In this document: piece by piece, positions 46,541 to 57,876 of the stretch
Numbering within the stretch: position 1 is the stretch's first letter
Layout: each line of letters opens with the position of its first letter
Source of the DNA: Opitutaceae bacterium BACL24 MAG-120322-bin51
GTDB lineage: Bacteria > Verrucomicrobiota > Verrucomicrobiia > Opitutales > Coraliomargaritaceae
DNA: 64,000 bases
Direction of reading: 5' to 3'
Assembly: GCA_905182465.1 (NCBI GenBank)
Contig: CAJJBI010000001.1
Location: forward strand, 124,001-188,000
Made by a program: the position numbers and the translations under genes
The notes under the pieces: generated by a model
The model's database searches: none
Seen by the model: only the letters and a program-made list of their open reading frames with translations
What the model was told of the DNA's origin: nothing

Positions 46541-47296
46541 TCAGCGGATGCGTTCTGAGTGTGTTTTCCGGTAGCGACCTGGGGATAAGCCAAAGAGTTT
46601 TTGAAATTCACGGGAAAAGTGACTGTGGTCATAAAAACCGACCTCTTGCGCGATGTAACTGAGGGTTTCTTCACTCTGCACAAGGATCTGGCTCGCACGG
46701 GTTAAGCGGTAGCGAATCAAAAAACGTGTAGGCGTTTGCTGGAAAGCGGCGCGGAAGCGGCGTTCTAGCTGGCTAATCGATAGACTCGCGACTTTCGCGA
46801 GATCAGCTACTTCAATGGATTCAGAGTAGTGCTGACCAATATATTCGACCACTGAATTCATTCGCCGATAGGGCTGCCATGCATTTTCACTACGGTCTAG
46901 GTCACGCATATAGCCGATAATACCCACACAACTTCCTTCACGACTAAGAAGAGGGAATTTGCTTGTAACGTGCCATGAGACGGATCCATCCGTATTGGCG
47001 ACCAGTTCAGCGCGCCCGAGGATGGGCTCCCTTGTTCTTATGACAGTGGCATCATCTTCAGAGTAGTCCGCGATCATGTAGCTGGGGAAGAAATCAAAAT
47101 CAGTTTTGCCGATTAATTCCTGTTCGCTTTTAAGTCCGAGCTTCTCTAGTTGCTGCTGGTTGGCTCCGATAAAACGACCTTCCCGGTCCTTCATGAAAAA
47201 ATAGACATCACCCAGACCAGTGAAACTGGCGAGTATACTGCTAGGATCAAGTTGATCGCGAGAGCTAGTGAGAGGTAGAGATTTATTTAAGTACAT
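46541..47296 (-). CDS. AraC-family regulator with N-terminal PAS domain (copy 2)
   Basis: Same layout as the regulator at 44022: PAS (GDVYFFMKDREGRFIGANQQ, then GKTDFDFFPSYMIADYSEDD) and AraC HTH (EVADLAKVASLSISQLERRF, ending GLSPGRYRKTHSERIR). The paired GKTD(Y/F)DF core shows the two are paralogs that diverged. The start at 47296 (ATG) is chosen over a GTG at 47311. It faces the epimerase gene at 47370 across a short AT-rich gap with an inverted repeat. Confidence 0.85.
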   Translation of the reverse strand: MYLNKSLPLTSSRDQLDPSSILASFTGLGDVYFFMKDREGRFIGANQQQLEKLGLKSEQELIGKTDFDFFPSYMIADYSEDDATVIRTREPILGRAELVANTDGSVSWHVTSKFPLLSREGSCVGIIGYMRDLDRSENAWQPYRRMNSVVEYIGQHYSESIEVADLAKVASLSISQLERRFRAAFQQTPTRFLIRYRLTRASQILVQSEETLSYIAQEVGFYDHSHFSREFQKLFGLSPGRYRKTHSERIR

Positions 47297-47300
47297 GCCG

Positions 47301-47328
47301 AAAATATACACAATATAGCGGATATTTT
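47301..47328. promoter_or_regulatory. Inverted repeat between the PAS-AraC gene and the epimerase operon
   Basis: AAAATAT at 47301-47307 and ATATTTT at 47322-47328 form a 7-bp inverted repeat with a 14-bp spacer, inside the divergent gap between the regulator and the epimerase gene. It may be an operator, but AT-rich repeats arise easily by chance. Confidence 0.3.
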
Positions 47329-47369
47329 ACAAGCTAAGTATCTGATAAAATGCTATTATATTGTTATTT

Positions 47370-48245
47370 ATGCGATTCGGTTTAAATACGTTTTTAGTCA
47401 GTTCAGGATTCACAGGTGCTGATCTACCCCTTATTGAGACTTTTGAGAAATACGGTGCACAGTTGGTGGAGCTTGCGATCGTCGAGCCTACGTCAGTTTC
47501 AGTGCCAGAACTAAAATCAGCTTTGACAGCATCGAGACTTGAGCAACCGGTTATTTGCGGCGCTTTTGGTCCTGGACGTGACTTGAGGGGTAGCCCTTCT
47601 GAAGTAACGAATGCGATACATTACGTTTCTGAACTCATTGAGATGGCTAATGCCCTAGGCGCTAAGATTGTTTGTGGGCCGATGTATTCGCGGACGGGTC
47701 GAAGCGGTGCCCATACCGCAGAGGAGCGGGAATCGCAACTAGAGCAAATCGCTTCAGGTCTCCAGAAGCTTTGCCGCAAAGCGGAGGCTGCCGGTATCAT
47801 ACTTGCGCTGGAGCCACTCAATCGTTTCGAGACAGATTGTATCAACACAATGGAACAAGCGGTAGAAATGATTGATCGTGTAGGAAGTGATGCTCTTAAA
47901 ATACATATAGACACCTTCCATATGAATATCGAGGAGGCAGACTCCGGGGTGGCCATTCGTCAATATGCAAAGCATATTGGGCATGTGCACGCCAGCGCGA
48001 GTCATCGTGGCTTACTTGGGAAGGATCAGGTGGATTGGACTGGCGTGCTGGGTGCCCTCCATGATGTCGGCTACGAAGGCGACATCGTCATTGAGAGTTT
48101 TTCGGAGGACAATCAGGTCATTGCCAAAGCGGCTTCGATCTGGCGCACGCTTTATGATAGCCCCGAGCAACTGGCAGTCGAAGGGCTGCAATTTCTTAAA
48201 AAAACTTGGCAACAAATTGAGCAAAATAAGGGACAAACTATTTAA
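47370..48245 (+). CDS. Sugar epimerase/isomerase TIM barrel (D-tagatose 3-epimerase-like)
   Basis: This 291-aa TIM barrel has the metal-binding set of the tagatose/psicose 3-epimerase family: [14 protein letters not shown] (Glu), [15 protein letters not shown] (Asp/His), [12 protein letters not shown] (His) and IVIESFSED (Glu). Such enzymes interconvert ketohexoses at C3 or isomerise related sugars. I start it at the ATG at 47370; the TTG at 47361 adds three residues. It heads the plus-strand run with two ThuA genes and a Gfo/Idh/MocA gene, so it may process the keto sugar made there. Confidence 0.82.
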   Translation: MRFGLNTFLVSSGFTGADLPLIETFEKYGAQLVELAIVEPTSVSVPELKSALTASRLEQPVICGAFGPGRDLRGSPSEVTNAIHYVSELIEMANALGAKIVCGPMYSRTGRSGAHTAEERESQLEQIASGLQKLCRKAEAAGIILALEPLNRFETDCINTMEQAVEMIDRVGSDALKIHIDTFHMNIEEADSGVAIRQYAKHIGHVHASASHRGLLGKDQVDWTGVLGALHDVGYEGDIVIESFSEDNQVIAKAASIWRTLYDSPEQLAVEGLQFLKKTWQQIEQNKGQTI

Positions 48246-48252
48246 TCTATTT

Positions 48253-49155
48253 ATGCGTTATCCTGACATCTTGAGAATCTAGCTTTGCTCTGCTTCTGTT
48301 ACCAAGTGGCGCTCTTTTGACTGCCGCAGTCGAGACCAAGGAGATCCTCTTTCTGGCCGGAAAGAAAAGTCATGGCTACGGAGCGCATGAGCACAAGGCA
48401 GGGTCCATGCTACTAGCGCGCTGTCTGAATGAGAGCGGACTCAATATAAATGCTAAAGTAGTGCTCGATGGTAATTGTCCCCAAAGGGTGAAAATGAAGC
48501 AAGGCCTGATTCGGTCGTCATGTATTGTGATGGCTTTAAGCGCCATATGGCGAAGAACCACCAAAATGAGATTCAAGCATGGGTCGACCATGGTGTGGGC
48601 GTTGCTTGCTTACATTTTGGTGTTGAGGTCGAGCCTGAGGATTTAGGAGGGCAATTCCTTAATTGGATCGGTGGCTATTTTGAAATCGGCTGGTCGGTTA
48701 ATCCACACTGGACCCCCGAGTTTAATGACTTTCCCGAGCATCCAATTACGCAAGGGGTGCAGCCTTTCTCTATCCTTGATGAATGGTATTATCATATGCG
48801 CTTTCAGCCTGAAATGAAGGGCGTAACTCCAATTTTGTCCGCGTTACCGCCAGTGCACAGCCTCACGGATCGTTCTAAGGACACCAATCGCGGTAGTAAT
48901 CCTACTGTTCTGGCTGCAGTGCAAGCTGGCGAGAAGCAACATGTCGCTTGGGCCTATGAACGACCCGATGGTGGGCGCGGATTTGGTTTCACTGGTGGTC
49001 ATTTTCACAAGAACTGGCAACAGGATGATTTTCGTAAACTCGTGCTCAATGCCATCGTTTGGACGGCAAAATGCGAGGTGCCTGAAGGCGGAGTATTTTC
49101 TCGCACCCCGACCGATATCGAAATGGAAGCCAACCAAGATTACCCGAAACCCTAG
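48253..49155 (+). pseudogene. ThuA-domain gene broken by frameshift(s)
   Basis: Two overlapping frames make one ThuA (trehalose-utilization) protein. Frame A (to 48646) has an apparent signal peptide end LLLLPSGALLTAAVETKEIL and the first half of the domain, ending VVLDGNCPQ. Frame B, shifted -1, starts with ENEARPDSVVMYCDG and runs on to 49155 through the ThuA core (GVGVACLHFGVEVEPEDLGG, GFTGGHFHKNW). Restoring one base near 48480-48490 (likely one A in an A-run) joins them. No ATG precedes the signal peptide in frame A; the nearest (48253) is in another frame, so a second defect is likely. Real decay or sequence error cannot be separated. Confidence 0.75.
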
Positions 49156-49193
49156 ACTAAGAAATAACACATTCATCATCCCAATCACGTATC

Positions 49194-49964
49194 ATGAAAA
49201 CTTCTCTAACCACTCTTCTCTTATTCGCTTTACCGTTCGGTCTTTATGCGGAACCGATCAAAGCCTTGTTAATTACTGGAGGCTGCTGTCATGATTATGA
49301 TGCGCAGCGAGAAATTATCCCGGCGGCAGTCGATCTTTATTCTAAACTGCCCGTAGAATGGACTATCTACCACCAGCGCACAAAGGCGGGTGATCGCCTC
49401 TTGGAGCTATACAAGAACCCTGATTGGGCAAAGGGCTATGATGTTGTGGTTCACAACGAGTGCTTCGCTAACATTGGCGACGTCGACTATATAGAAAATA
49501 TCTTAAAGCCCCATCGTGAAGGAGTGCCTGCGATAATGATTCATTGTTCCATGCATTGTTACCGAACTGGGCCGACTGCTGAAGAGTGGTGGAAGTTCTG
49601 CGGCGTGCATTCCCCTGGGCATGGGCCAAAGCACCCCTTTGAGGTTAAAATTACCAAGCCGGAACATGAAATCATGCAAGGCATGAGTGACTGGAATACG
49701 CCCCAAGGTGAGCTCTACTTTATCAAGACCGCTTACCCCACGATGACGCCGCTAGCGGAGTCACTCTCCGAAAAGACGAAGACGATGCATACTAATATAT
49801 GGGTCAATGCATACGGACCCAACGAGACAAGGGTTTTTGGGACTTCAATCGGCCATCACAATGAAACCATGCTCGACCCTAATTACATGGCGATGATTAC
49901 TCGCGGACTTCTTTGGGCAGTGGGTAAACCGGTTGTTGAAAACATAAATAGCAGTAGCAAATAA
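49194..49964 (+). CDS. Exported ThuA-domain protein
   Basis: A signal peptide ([17 protein letters not shown]) is followed by an intact ThuA fold of the class I glutamine-amidotransferase-like superfamily: [20 protein letters not shown], then [17 protein letters not shown] and [14 protein letters not shown]. ThuA domains occur in trehalose/palatinose utilization and in exported proteins of sugar oxidation pathways; their catalytic role is unclear. It lies 38 bp after the broken ThuA and 42 bp before a Gfo/Idh/MocA gene. Unlike the broken copy, it lacks the long insertion near the C-terminus. Confidence 0.82.
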   Translation: MKTSLTTLLLFALPFGLYAEPIKALLITGGCCHDYDAQREIIPAAVDLYSKLPVEWTIYHQRTKAGDRLLELYKNPDWAKGYDVVVHNECFANIGDVDYIENILKPHREGVPAIMIHCSMHCYRTGPTAEEWWKFCGVHSPGHGPKHPFEVKITKPEHEIMQGMSDWNTPQGELYFIKTAYPTMTPLAESLSEKTKTMHTNIWVNAYGPNETRVFGTSIGHHNETMLDPNYMAMITRGLLWAVGKPVVENINSSSK

Positions 49965-50006
49965 TTTAATTATCGTAAAATTAGTTAAACCTCAAACGCA
50001 TACATT

Positions 50007-51371
50007 ATGAAAAATAGTTTACTTGAATCACCCTTTGACAGGCGCAATTTTCTTAAAAAAAGCGCGGTAGCTGGCGCAGGCTTTATGATCGCTCCGTCAG
50101 GATCGTTGTTTGGTGCGACCTCGGCTAATAATCGCCTTAACATTGCTTTGATCGGAGCCTATGGCCGCGCTAAAGCACACTACGGCACTCTGCACAAAGA
50201 AAACGTCGTAGCGATTTGCGATGTCAGCCGCGAGAATCTTGCTTTTGCTGCAAAGGAATTCCCTAAAGCTAAGATCTACGAGGATTGGCGAAAATGTCTG
50301 GACCATCCAGGGCTCGACTCAGTTCTTTGCTGTACCCCGGATCATCATCACGCCTTCATTTCAAACTGGGCTCTCAATCGTGATCTGCACGTCTACATGG
50401 AAAAGCCGCTCGGTATTACTGTCAACGAGGCAAGGATCGTCCGTGAGACCTATTTGAAGAAGAAACATAAGTTGGCTACTCAGGTAGGCATGCAGCGCCA
50501 TGCCTACCATAACTTTTCTAGGCTGCGTGAAATGATCCACGATGGCGCGATTGGGGAACTTAAAGATGTTCATGTTTGGGGTAATCGACAGATACCCAAG
50601 CCAGGCTATTTACCAGCTGCAGGCACGCCGCCGGATGGACTAAATTATGACCTTTGGCTCGGACCTTCGCCAGAACATCCATACAATCCAGGTTATTTCA
50701 CAGGTCGCCCCGGAGCCAACTGCCTTCAGTGGAACATGTACTGGGATTTCGGCATCGGTCAGATGGGTGATATGGGCAGTCATACTATGGATTTGGTCTG
50801 GAATGTGATCGATGCAAAGTTACCTAGCTCCGTCAAAGTTTCTTCACCGGAAGCCTTTAATCCAGATGTTACGCCAGTCAATTTAACATCGACCTACATG
50901 TTTCCTAAAAACGACTGGCGAGAGAAGATTCGTGTTACATGGTATCAAGGTGGGGCAATGCCGAAATCCCCATCTAATTGGCTTGATTTAAATAAGATTG
51001 GGCACGGTGCGATGTTCAAGGGTGATAAGGGTTTTGTAATCGCGGACTTTAGCAAGCGTATGCTCTATCCATCTGGTAAGGATATTGATCTGACCTACTT
51101 TAAGCCACGCACAAAAGATGAGATCGCGCCACCTTTGGGGAATTTTCAAGAGCAGTGGACTCGAGCCTGTAAAAATGGCCAGCCTTCTGAGACCGCTTGT
51201 AATTTCGAATACAGTGCGAACATGATTGAGACAATGTGCCTTGGCTTGGCGGCCTTTCGTGCCGGTGTTCCGCTAGATTATGATGGGGATCGAGGTCAGT
51301 TTTCCAACAATGCGGCGGCCAATCAGTATTTAACCAAACCTTATCGTGAGGGTTGGACCTTCGACGGATAA
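50007..51371 (+). CDS. Tat-exported Gfo/Idh/MocA-family oxidoreductase
   Basis: A twin-arginine motif (DRRNFLKKS) and hydrophobic stretch open the protein. The cofactor-binding block is [17 protein letters not shown], the catalytic block [13 protein letters not shown] is intact. The C-terminal domain contains [19 protein letters not shown]. It closes the plus-strand run that starts with the epimerase and ThuA genes, so oxidation of a sugar in the periplasm is the likely job. Substrate is unknown. Confidence 0.87.
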   Translation: MKNSLLESPFDRRNFLKKSAVAGAGFMIAPSGSLFGATSANNRLNIALIGAYGRAKAHYGTLHKENVVAICDVSRENLAFAAKEFPKAKIYEDWRKCLDHPGLDSVLCCTPDHHHAFISNWALNRDLHVYMEKPLGITVNEARIVRETYLKKKHKLATQVGMQRHAYHNFSRLREMIHDGAIGELKDVHVWGNRQIPKPGYLPAAGTPPDGLNYDLWLGPSPEHPYNPGYFTGRPGANCLQWNMYWDFGIGQMGDMGSHTMDLVWNVIDAKLPSSVKVSSPEAFNPDVTPVNLTSTYMFPKNDWREKIRVTWYQGGAMPKSPSNWLDLNKIGHGAMFKGDKGFVIADFSKRMLYPSGKDIDLTYFKPRTKDEIAPPLGNFQEQWTRACKNGQPSETACNFEYSANMIETMCLGLAAFRAGVPLDYDGDRGQFSNNAAANQYLTKPYREGWTFDG

Positions 51372-51526
51372 TAGTACATTTATGCCAGATGGGCGCGCAT
51401 GTTTATGAAAGGCATGTCGTGGTTGAGCATGTATTTACGTTACGAGGCATTGAAAGCACTCGCAGAATTCACGTTGATTGCATCTTGATCTAACTTACTT
51501 TCTTTCCCTCTCTTAAAACGGTAAAT

Positions 51527-53263
51527 TTACAGTTCCTCGCTGAATATTTTCTCAGTGATTTTCCAAAACTTTCCCTGCTTACGAGCAATCACATGGGAGG
51601 GCATTCGGAGTTGCGATTGCATTTTTATGGCTTCGGCAACAGTGTTTATGTTGAGCTTTAACTCAGGCTTTCTCATGTGCGATCTTAGAAAGTTGATGTT
51701 GAATTTTTTTAAGCTTGTCTGAGTGTTGAGGTAATGAACTTCAGCGAGGAATTGTGCGTCGTAGTCGTAATACTTTACCTGGAGATAAGGATTTCCATTT
51801 TTGTCGACGCGCTCAAGCATCTCAATCGAATCTGGTGTAAGCACATGAGCATCTTTTGAAAGTTTCGCTTGTTTGAGCTTTTCGTCAGCATCGATCATCA
51901 CGGCGCCGCAACTACTACAATCACGAGCGGTCACGTCATTTTGAGCGGTGCATTGCGGGCAGATCTTGAATCGAAAGCGATAGCAGCAAGGTGTCATTGT
52001 GTAAGTGTCTGGATTGGTTTTCGCTCCGCGACAGGTGCGACCGAAGTGCTCGACCACATTCCCTTCCTCGTCGAGGATTCCCCAGAAGTCATTAACGAAG
52101 CCGCATTCGGGGCAGGGGACCTGCACGGCAACTGATTCGGATGCCGTTTTTCTATCACCAATCTCAGGGCTGTAGATGCTGTGACCCATTCCGGTGTAAT
52201 CCAAAACCAAACAATCCTTTTTATTTGTGTCCAAGCGTAAACCACGACCGATGATTTGTTGATACAAACTAATTGATTCCGTTGGGCGAAGAATCGCGAT
52301 TACGTCGACGTGCGGAGCGTCGAATCCAGTCGTTAGTACGGATACATTCACTAAATATTTAAACGCTTTTTTCTTAAAATCGTGTATGATTTGATCACGC
52401 TCACTCACTTCGGTTGATCCTAAGATAAGCCGAGCCTGTCCAGATGGGAGGCAGTCCATTATTTCCTGCGCATGTCTCACCGTAGAGCTGAAAATCATGA
52501 CACCCTGCCTCTGGTCGCTATCCGTAATATCAATGATGTTTTTAATGATAAGGGGTGTGAGTCGTCTTTGTTGGTTGAGCAGTTTCTCTACCTGAGCGAT
52601 CGTATACAATTGACCACTTTCCGTGAGTTCAGAAAAGTCATAAGATGTCACTGGATTATCTACTTTTACGGGGGGCGTAAGGTATTGATTCCTTATCATA
52701 TACTCTAGTGACAGATCATAGATGCAGTGCCTAAAGAAGCGGAGTTCCTGAGTCTTTATTTCACCGCGGAGTGCGTAATTGTAGATCCAGCCGAGGCCTA
52801 GGCGGTAAGGAGTCGCGGTTAGCCCTAAGATACATATGCGGTGATTGTTCAGCTTAAGCTGTTGGATCACTTTCGCGTATTGACTGTCTGGTTCGAGGCC
52901 GACGCGATGGCATTCATCGATGACAACTAGTGTAAAATTACTAAAGAAGGTGTCGTCCGCTTTAGCAACCGACTGGATACTGCCGAAGATCACCTTTTGT
53001 TTGCTATCCTTTTGGTTCAATCCCGCCGAATAGATCCCCGCTTGCAGGCTATAACTTTCATATTTTATATGATTCTGCTCAACCAGTTCTTTCACGTGAG
53101 CGAGCACCAAGACACGGCCAAGGGCTATTTTAGCCAACTCCGCGATGACCAAACTTTTACCGGCACCCGTAGGCAAAACGATGACTGCGGGGTCTCGTTT
53201 TTTTCTGAAGTAATTGAGCGTACGATCAACCGCTTCCTGCTGGTATGTCCTGAGCTTATACAT
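51527..53263 (-). CDS. radD: RadD (YejH) family DNA helicase-like protein
   Basis: RadD is a superfamily 2 ATPase linked to recombination intermediates and DNA crosslink repair in Gammaproteobacteria. Helicase motifs: Walker [11 protein letters not shown], Walker [20 protein letters not shown], and [20 protein letters not shown] with [10 protein letters not shown]. The C-terminal zinc-rich part is [19 protein letters not shown] and CSSCG. By eye the N-terminal half is strikingly similar to E. coli YejH over its whole length (578 versus 586 aa). That closeness could mean transfer from Gammaproteobacteria or strong conservation. It sits beside tRNA-Asp, a frequent landing site. Confidence 0.88.
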   Translation of the reverse strand: MYKLRTYQQEAVDRTLNYFRKKRDPAVIVLPTGAGKSLVIAELAKIALGRVLVLAHVKELVEQNHIKYESYSLQAGIYSAGLNQKDSKQKVIFGSIQSVAKADDTFFSNFTLVVIDECHRVGLEPDSQYAKVIQQLKLNNHRICILGLTATPYRLGLGWIYNYALRGEIKTQELRFFRHCIYDLSLEYMIRNQYLTPPVKVDNPVTSYDFSELTESGQLYTIAQVEKLLNQQRRLTPLIIKNIIDITDSDQRQGVMIFSSTVRHAQEIMDCLPSGQARLILGSTEVSERDQIIHDFKKKAFKYLVNVSVLTTGFDAPHVDVIAILRPTESISLYQQIIGRGLRLDTNKKDCLVLDYTGMGHSIYSPEIGDRKTASESVAVQVPCPECGFVNDFWGILDEEGNVVEHFGRTCRGAKTNPDTYTMTPCCYRFRFKICPQCTAQNDVTARDCSSCGAVMIDADEKLKQAKLSKDAHVLTPDSIEMLERVDKNGNPYLQVKYYDYDAQFLAEVHYLNTQTSLKKFNINFLRSHMRKPELKLNINTVAEAIKMQSQLRMPSHVIARKQGKFWKITEKIFSEEL

Positions 53264-53450
53264 TGGGCGGGTGAGTTATTTAAAGGGTCTTTTGAAGTAT
53301 TGGAAATAAGGCAACTTTTTTGTATGGCTACTGAATGTTCTAGCTAGAAGCGAGACTTGTTACCTGGAACGCAGTGACGATAAGACCAGGTGGATACGGA
53401 CTGGATCAATCGCGCGCGTTTAGTCTAATTTGAAGGAGATAAGTAGACGC

Positions 53451-53485
53451 AAAAAAGCGACGAACTCCTATTGAAGATCGCCGCT
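53451..53485 (-). terminator. Rho-independent terminator of tRNA-Asp
   Basis: On the minus strand AGCGGCGA pairs with TCGTCGCT (8 bp, one G-U pair) and is followed by six T. It starts 4-5 bp past the encoded CCA end of the tRNA, so the tRNA is transcribed alone. Confidence 0.8.
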
Positions 53486-53488
53486 AAA

Positions 53489-53565
53489 TGGCGGGATAGA
53501 CGAGACTTGAACTCGCGGCCTCCTGCGTGACAGGCAGGCGCTCTAACCAACTGAGCTACTACCCC
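53489..53565 (-). tRNA. tRNA-Asp (anticodon GTC)
   Basis: On the minus strand the 7-bp acceptor GGGGTAG/CTATCCC (one G-U) encloses a D arm (GCTCAGTTGGTTAGAGC), an anticodon stem CCTGC/GCAGG with loop CTGTCAC so the anticodon is GTC, and a T arm (GTTCAAGTC). Discriminator G and a genomically encoded CCA follow. It flanks radD and is a plausible integration site, but no integrase or repeat was found beside it. Confidence 0.95.
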
Positions 53566-53753
53566 AAAAAATTGGGAAAGTTGGACAGTAAAAATCGCAT
53601 TGTCCATGTCAAGCGGTGTTTCTTTGAATATGAAAATAATTGGGCTGAGCTATTTCAGCACGCATTTCCCTATTAGAAATAACTTTAAGCCCTTAATAAT
53701 ACGAAATGAAATTCGTGCTTTACTTGTTATTATTTTTACGGATCTTAGAATAT

Positions 53754-54110
53754 ATGTTACCACAGGAATCACGCTGGAATTTTTTTACAAATCATGCGCA
53801 CATCCTCATTTACTTGGAGGCGCACCCTGATCAAACATTACGACGCGTGGCCTTGGCTATTGGAATCACTGAACGCGCGGTTCAACGAATCGTGGCTGAA
53901 CTGGAAGAGGGCGGCTATTTGAAACGAGCGAAGGTCGGTCGGCAGAACAAATACGAGATCAATGGGGATACCCCTCTGCGGCATTCTCAAGAGTCGCACC
54001 GCTCCGTAAAGGAGCTTTTAGATTGGGTAAAGTCGTCTGCTGGAAATACTAGGGATGAATATAATCCGCTTGAAAACTGGACCGTGGGCGAGCACGGATC
54101 GGAAGTTTAA
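53754..54110 (+). CDS. Small winged-helix (MarR/ArsR-like) regulator upstream of metK
   Basis: A single winged helix-turn-helix: HAHILIYLEAHPDQTLRRVA, then AIGITERAVQRIVAELEEGGYL and the wing KRAKVGRQNKYEI. The C-terminal tail (about 45 residues) is charged. I use the ATG at 53754; the longer frame to 53706 adds a hydrophobic stretch before it. It lies 77 bp before metK-ahcY with a repeated TGATAT element between, so it may regulate that pair. It is not a recognised family member by name; ArsR-type SahR/SamR regulators control SAM genes in some Proteobacteria, but I cannot show that here. Confidence 0.7.
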   Translation: MLPQESRWNFFTNHAHILIYLEAHPDQTLRRVALAIGITERAVQRIVAELEEGGYLKRAKVGRQNKYEINGDTPLRHSQESHRSVKELLDWVKSSAGNTRDEYNPLENWTVGEHGSEV

Positions 54111-54116
54111 ATTAAC

Positions 54117-54144
54117 ATATCAGTTCATCCTGATATCTTGATAT
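54117..54144. promoter_or_regulatory. Putative operator before metK (ATATCA/TGATAT repeats)
   Basis: In the 77-bp gap: ATATCA at 54117-54122, TGATAT at 54131-54136 and a second TGATAT at 54139-54144. The first and second form an inverted repeat (8-bp spacer), the second and third a direct repeat two bases apart. Position between a regulator gene and metK suits an operator. Function is inferred. Confidence 0.5.
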
Positions 54145-54187
54145 ATTGCTTGCAATTATCTCCTAAGCGACTTTTTTCTTCTGCTTA

Positions 54188-55351
54188 ATGAGTAAAAATT
54201 TCATCTTTTCCTCCGAATCGGTCGGCGAAGGCCATCCCGATAAGGTATCTGATTATATATCCGACAGCGTGCTCGATGCGTGTTTGGAACAAGACCCTAT
54301 GAGTCGCGTGGCTTGTGAGACGCTGGTCAAGAGCAATTGCGTTTTCTTGGCTGGTGAAATCACCACAAATGCGAAGCTTAATTACGAAGAAATCGTTCGT
54401 GGGGCTATTCGTGAGATCGGTTATGTGAACGACGATGATGTTTTCCACGCTGATAAGGTCTTTATTTCCAATATTTTGACTGCACAATCTGCTGATATAA
54501 AGCAGGGGGTAGACGCCGCTGGCGCCAAAGGAAAAGACACCGTCGAGCAAGGTGCGGGTGATCAAGGTATCATGTTTGGTTATGCATGCAATCAAACGCC
54601 CGAACTAATGCCGGCGCCAATCATGTATGCGCATCGACTGCTTCGTGAGATGGCACATCAGCGTAAGGACGTTAAAATCCCGTGGCTTCGTCCTGATGTG
54701 AAGAGCCAAGTCGCGCTAGAGTATGTCGACGGCAAAGCAGTGAGTATTAAAAACGTGGTTATCTCGACGCAACACGCCGCAGATGTAAAGCACGAGGTGA
54801 TTAAGGAATTCTGTATTGAGGAAGTAATCCGCAAGGTGCTACCCGCTGAACTTTTGAACGACCAGACGGAGTATCTGATCAATCCAACGGGAAATTTCGT
54901 AATTGGTGGCCCGCAAGGCGACGCTGGGTTGACTGGCCGTAAAATTATCGTGGACACATACGGTGGTTGGGCGCGCCACGGCGGCGGTGCTTTCTCTGGC
55001 AAAGACCCTTCAAAGGTCGATCGCTCAGCGGCTTACTTCACTCGCTGGGTAGCAAAAAATATCGTGGCAGCTGGCCTTGCTGAGGCTTGCGAACTCGAGG
55101 TCGCTTACGCCATAGGCCACCCATATCCGACAAGCATTCACGTGGATACCTTCGGCACTGGCGAAGTCGAAGACGCTAAGATCGCCGCTGCTGCACAGGC
55201 GGTCTTTAGTTTCAAACCAGCTGATATTGTAAGCCAACTTGATTTACTTCGTCCGATCTATCGGGAATCCACGCACTATGGTCACTTTGCAAAGGAGAAC
55301 CTTCCCTGGGAGTCTACTTCAAAAGCTGAGGCACTAAAGGCAGCACTATAA
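54188..55351 (+). CDS. metK: S-adenosylmethionine synthetase
   Basis: MetK makes SAM from methionine and ATP. Signature blocks: the N-terminal [14 protein letters not shown] with metal/ATP residues, [21 protein letters not shown], and the glycine-rich [20 protein letters not shown] phosphate loop. Length of 387 aa is standard. It starts the metK-ahcY operon with only 16 bp to ahcY, so the SAM-making and SAH-removing enzymes are co-expressed. No SAM riboswitch was recognised upstream. Confidence 0.97.
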   Translation: MSKNFIFSSESVGEGHPDKVSDYISDSVLDACLEQDPMSRVACETLVKSNCVFLAGEITTNAKLNYEEIVRGAIREIGYVNDDDVFHADKVFISNILTAQSADIKQGVDAAGAKGKDTVEQGAGDQGIMFGYACNQTPELMPAPIMYAHRLLREMAHQRKDVKIPWLRPDVKSQVALEYVDGKAVSIKNVVISTQHAADVKHEVIKEFCIEEVIRKVLPAELLNDQTEYLINPTGNFVIGGPQGDAGLTGRKIIVDTYGGWARHGGGAFSGKDPSKVDRSAAYFTRWVAKNIVAAGLAEACELEVAYAIGHPYPTSIHVDTFGTGEVEDAKIAAAAQAVFSFKPADIVSQLDLLRPIYRESTHYGHFAKENLPWESTSKAEALKAAL

Positions 55352-55367
55352 CTAAATTTCAACTACT

Positions 55368-56816
<1,449 letters not shown>

Positions 56817-56844
56817 GCGAAAATTTCCCGAAGAATATTTCTCA

Positions 56845-56879
56845 AATGCGCTCCTATTGATTCGGGAGCGCTTTTTTTG
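56845..56879 (+). terminator. Rho-independent terminator of metK-ahcY
   Basis: GCGCTCC-TATTGATTCG-GGAGCGC forms a 7-bp GC-rich stem followed by eight T. It lies about 30 bp past the ahcY stop and ends the operon. Confidence 0.9.
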
Positions 56880-57122
56880 TGCAGGTCGCCCGCGCCGAGC
56901 CTTTGGTTGATTTAATATCCTTGGGTCGCAAGGAATGTAGACTTTTCCTCAAACTCCAATGCCGCCCAGAAATACGGGCAAACACTGTTCGGAAACGCGC
57001 TAATCTGGTGCCAGCTCCATAGTAATCACTTTAATACTTATTTTAGAGGTATTTAAGCCCCGCGCCCAATTGCTAAAGGATTGCATTGCCCAGGCGGTTG
57101 CGATTGCTTTCAATTCTCAACT

Positions 57123-57863
57123 ATGGTGGATACAGCAGCGACTCCGAAGATCGAAACACGTGGCCTTATTAAGGAATACGGTAAACGCCGTGTAGTGAAT
57201 AAGGTAGATGTCCATGTTAATGCGGGCGAAATTGTCGGCCTATTAGGGCCTAACGGTGCAGGTAAAACGACCACCTTTTACATGGTAGTTGGCCTCGTAC
57301 CTGCGACAGAGGGTAAAGTCTTTCTCAACGACGATGACCTGACGGATCTTCCGATGTATCGGCGTGCTCGCTTCGGGATTGGCTACTTGCCGCAAGAGGC
57401 ATCGGTTTTTCGTAAAATGACGGTCGAACAAAATATCCGCGCGATCGCTGAAACCATGCCCTACGACAAGGCCCAACGCGAAGCCAGCATCGAACAGCAC
57501 TTAGAAGAGCTCGGCTTGACCCATTTGGCCGGGCAAAAGGCCTACACCTTGAGTGGTGGCGAGCGTCGTCGCCTAGAGATCTCTCGCGCCTTGGTCACAA
57601 ACCCCAAATTTCTTTTGATGGACGAACCATTTAGCGGTGTCGATCCGATCAGCGTGAACGAGGTGCAAAAGATTATCGTCCAGCTTAAAGAACGAGGGAT
57701 CGGTATTCTCATTACCGACCATAATGTGCGCGAGACTCTTGCTATCGTCGACCGTGCCTACCTCTTGCACGAGGGTTCGATTCTGGCCGAAGGCTCTAGC
57801 GAATTTTTGATCAACGATCCGAAGAGCCGGGAGTTATACCTCGGCGAGAATTTTAACATGTAA
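57123..57863 (+). CDS. lptB: LPS export ABC transporter ATP-binding protein LptB
   Basis: LptB powers extraction of lipopolysaccharide from the inner membrane with LptFG. ABC motifs: Walker [10 protein letters not shown], the LptB family [19 protein letters not shown] block, signature [15 protein letters not shown], Walker [13 protein letters not shown], and H-loop ITDHNVRE. The ATG at 57123 starts close to the first strand; a longer frame to 57081 adds unrelated residues. It is followed 13 bp later by hprK, an arrangement that also occurs in other bacteria. The other lpt genes are elsewhere. Confidence 0.95.
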   Translation: MVDTAATPKIETRGLIKEYGKRRVVNKVDVHVNAGEIVGLLGPNGAGKTTTFYMVVGLVPATEGKVFLNDDDLTDLPMYRRARFGIGYLPQEASVFRKMTVEQNIRAIAETMPYDKAQREASIEQHLEELGLTHLAGQKAYTLSGGERRRLEISRALVTNPKFLLMDEPFSGVDPISVNEVQKIIVQLKERGIGILITDHNVRETLAIVDRAYLLHEGSILAEGSSEFLINDPKSRELYLGENFNM

Positions 57864-57876
57864 GCGAATTAAAAGT

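Noticed and set aside
48470-48500. Programmed -1 frameshift in the broken ThuA gene
   Set aside because: The sequence CCCCAAAGGG does not fit a slippery X-XXY-YYZ heptamer in the zero frame, and the 5' end lacks a start; decay or sequence error is simpler.
54111-54187. SAM or SAH riboswitch upstream of metK
   Set aside because: The gap is only 77 bp and I see no riboswitch core or terminator/antiterminator pair; the TGATAT repeats fit a protein operator better.
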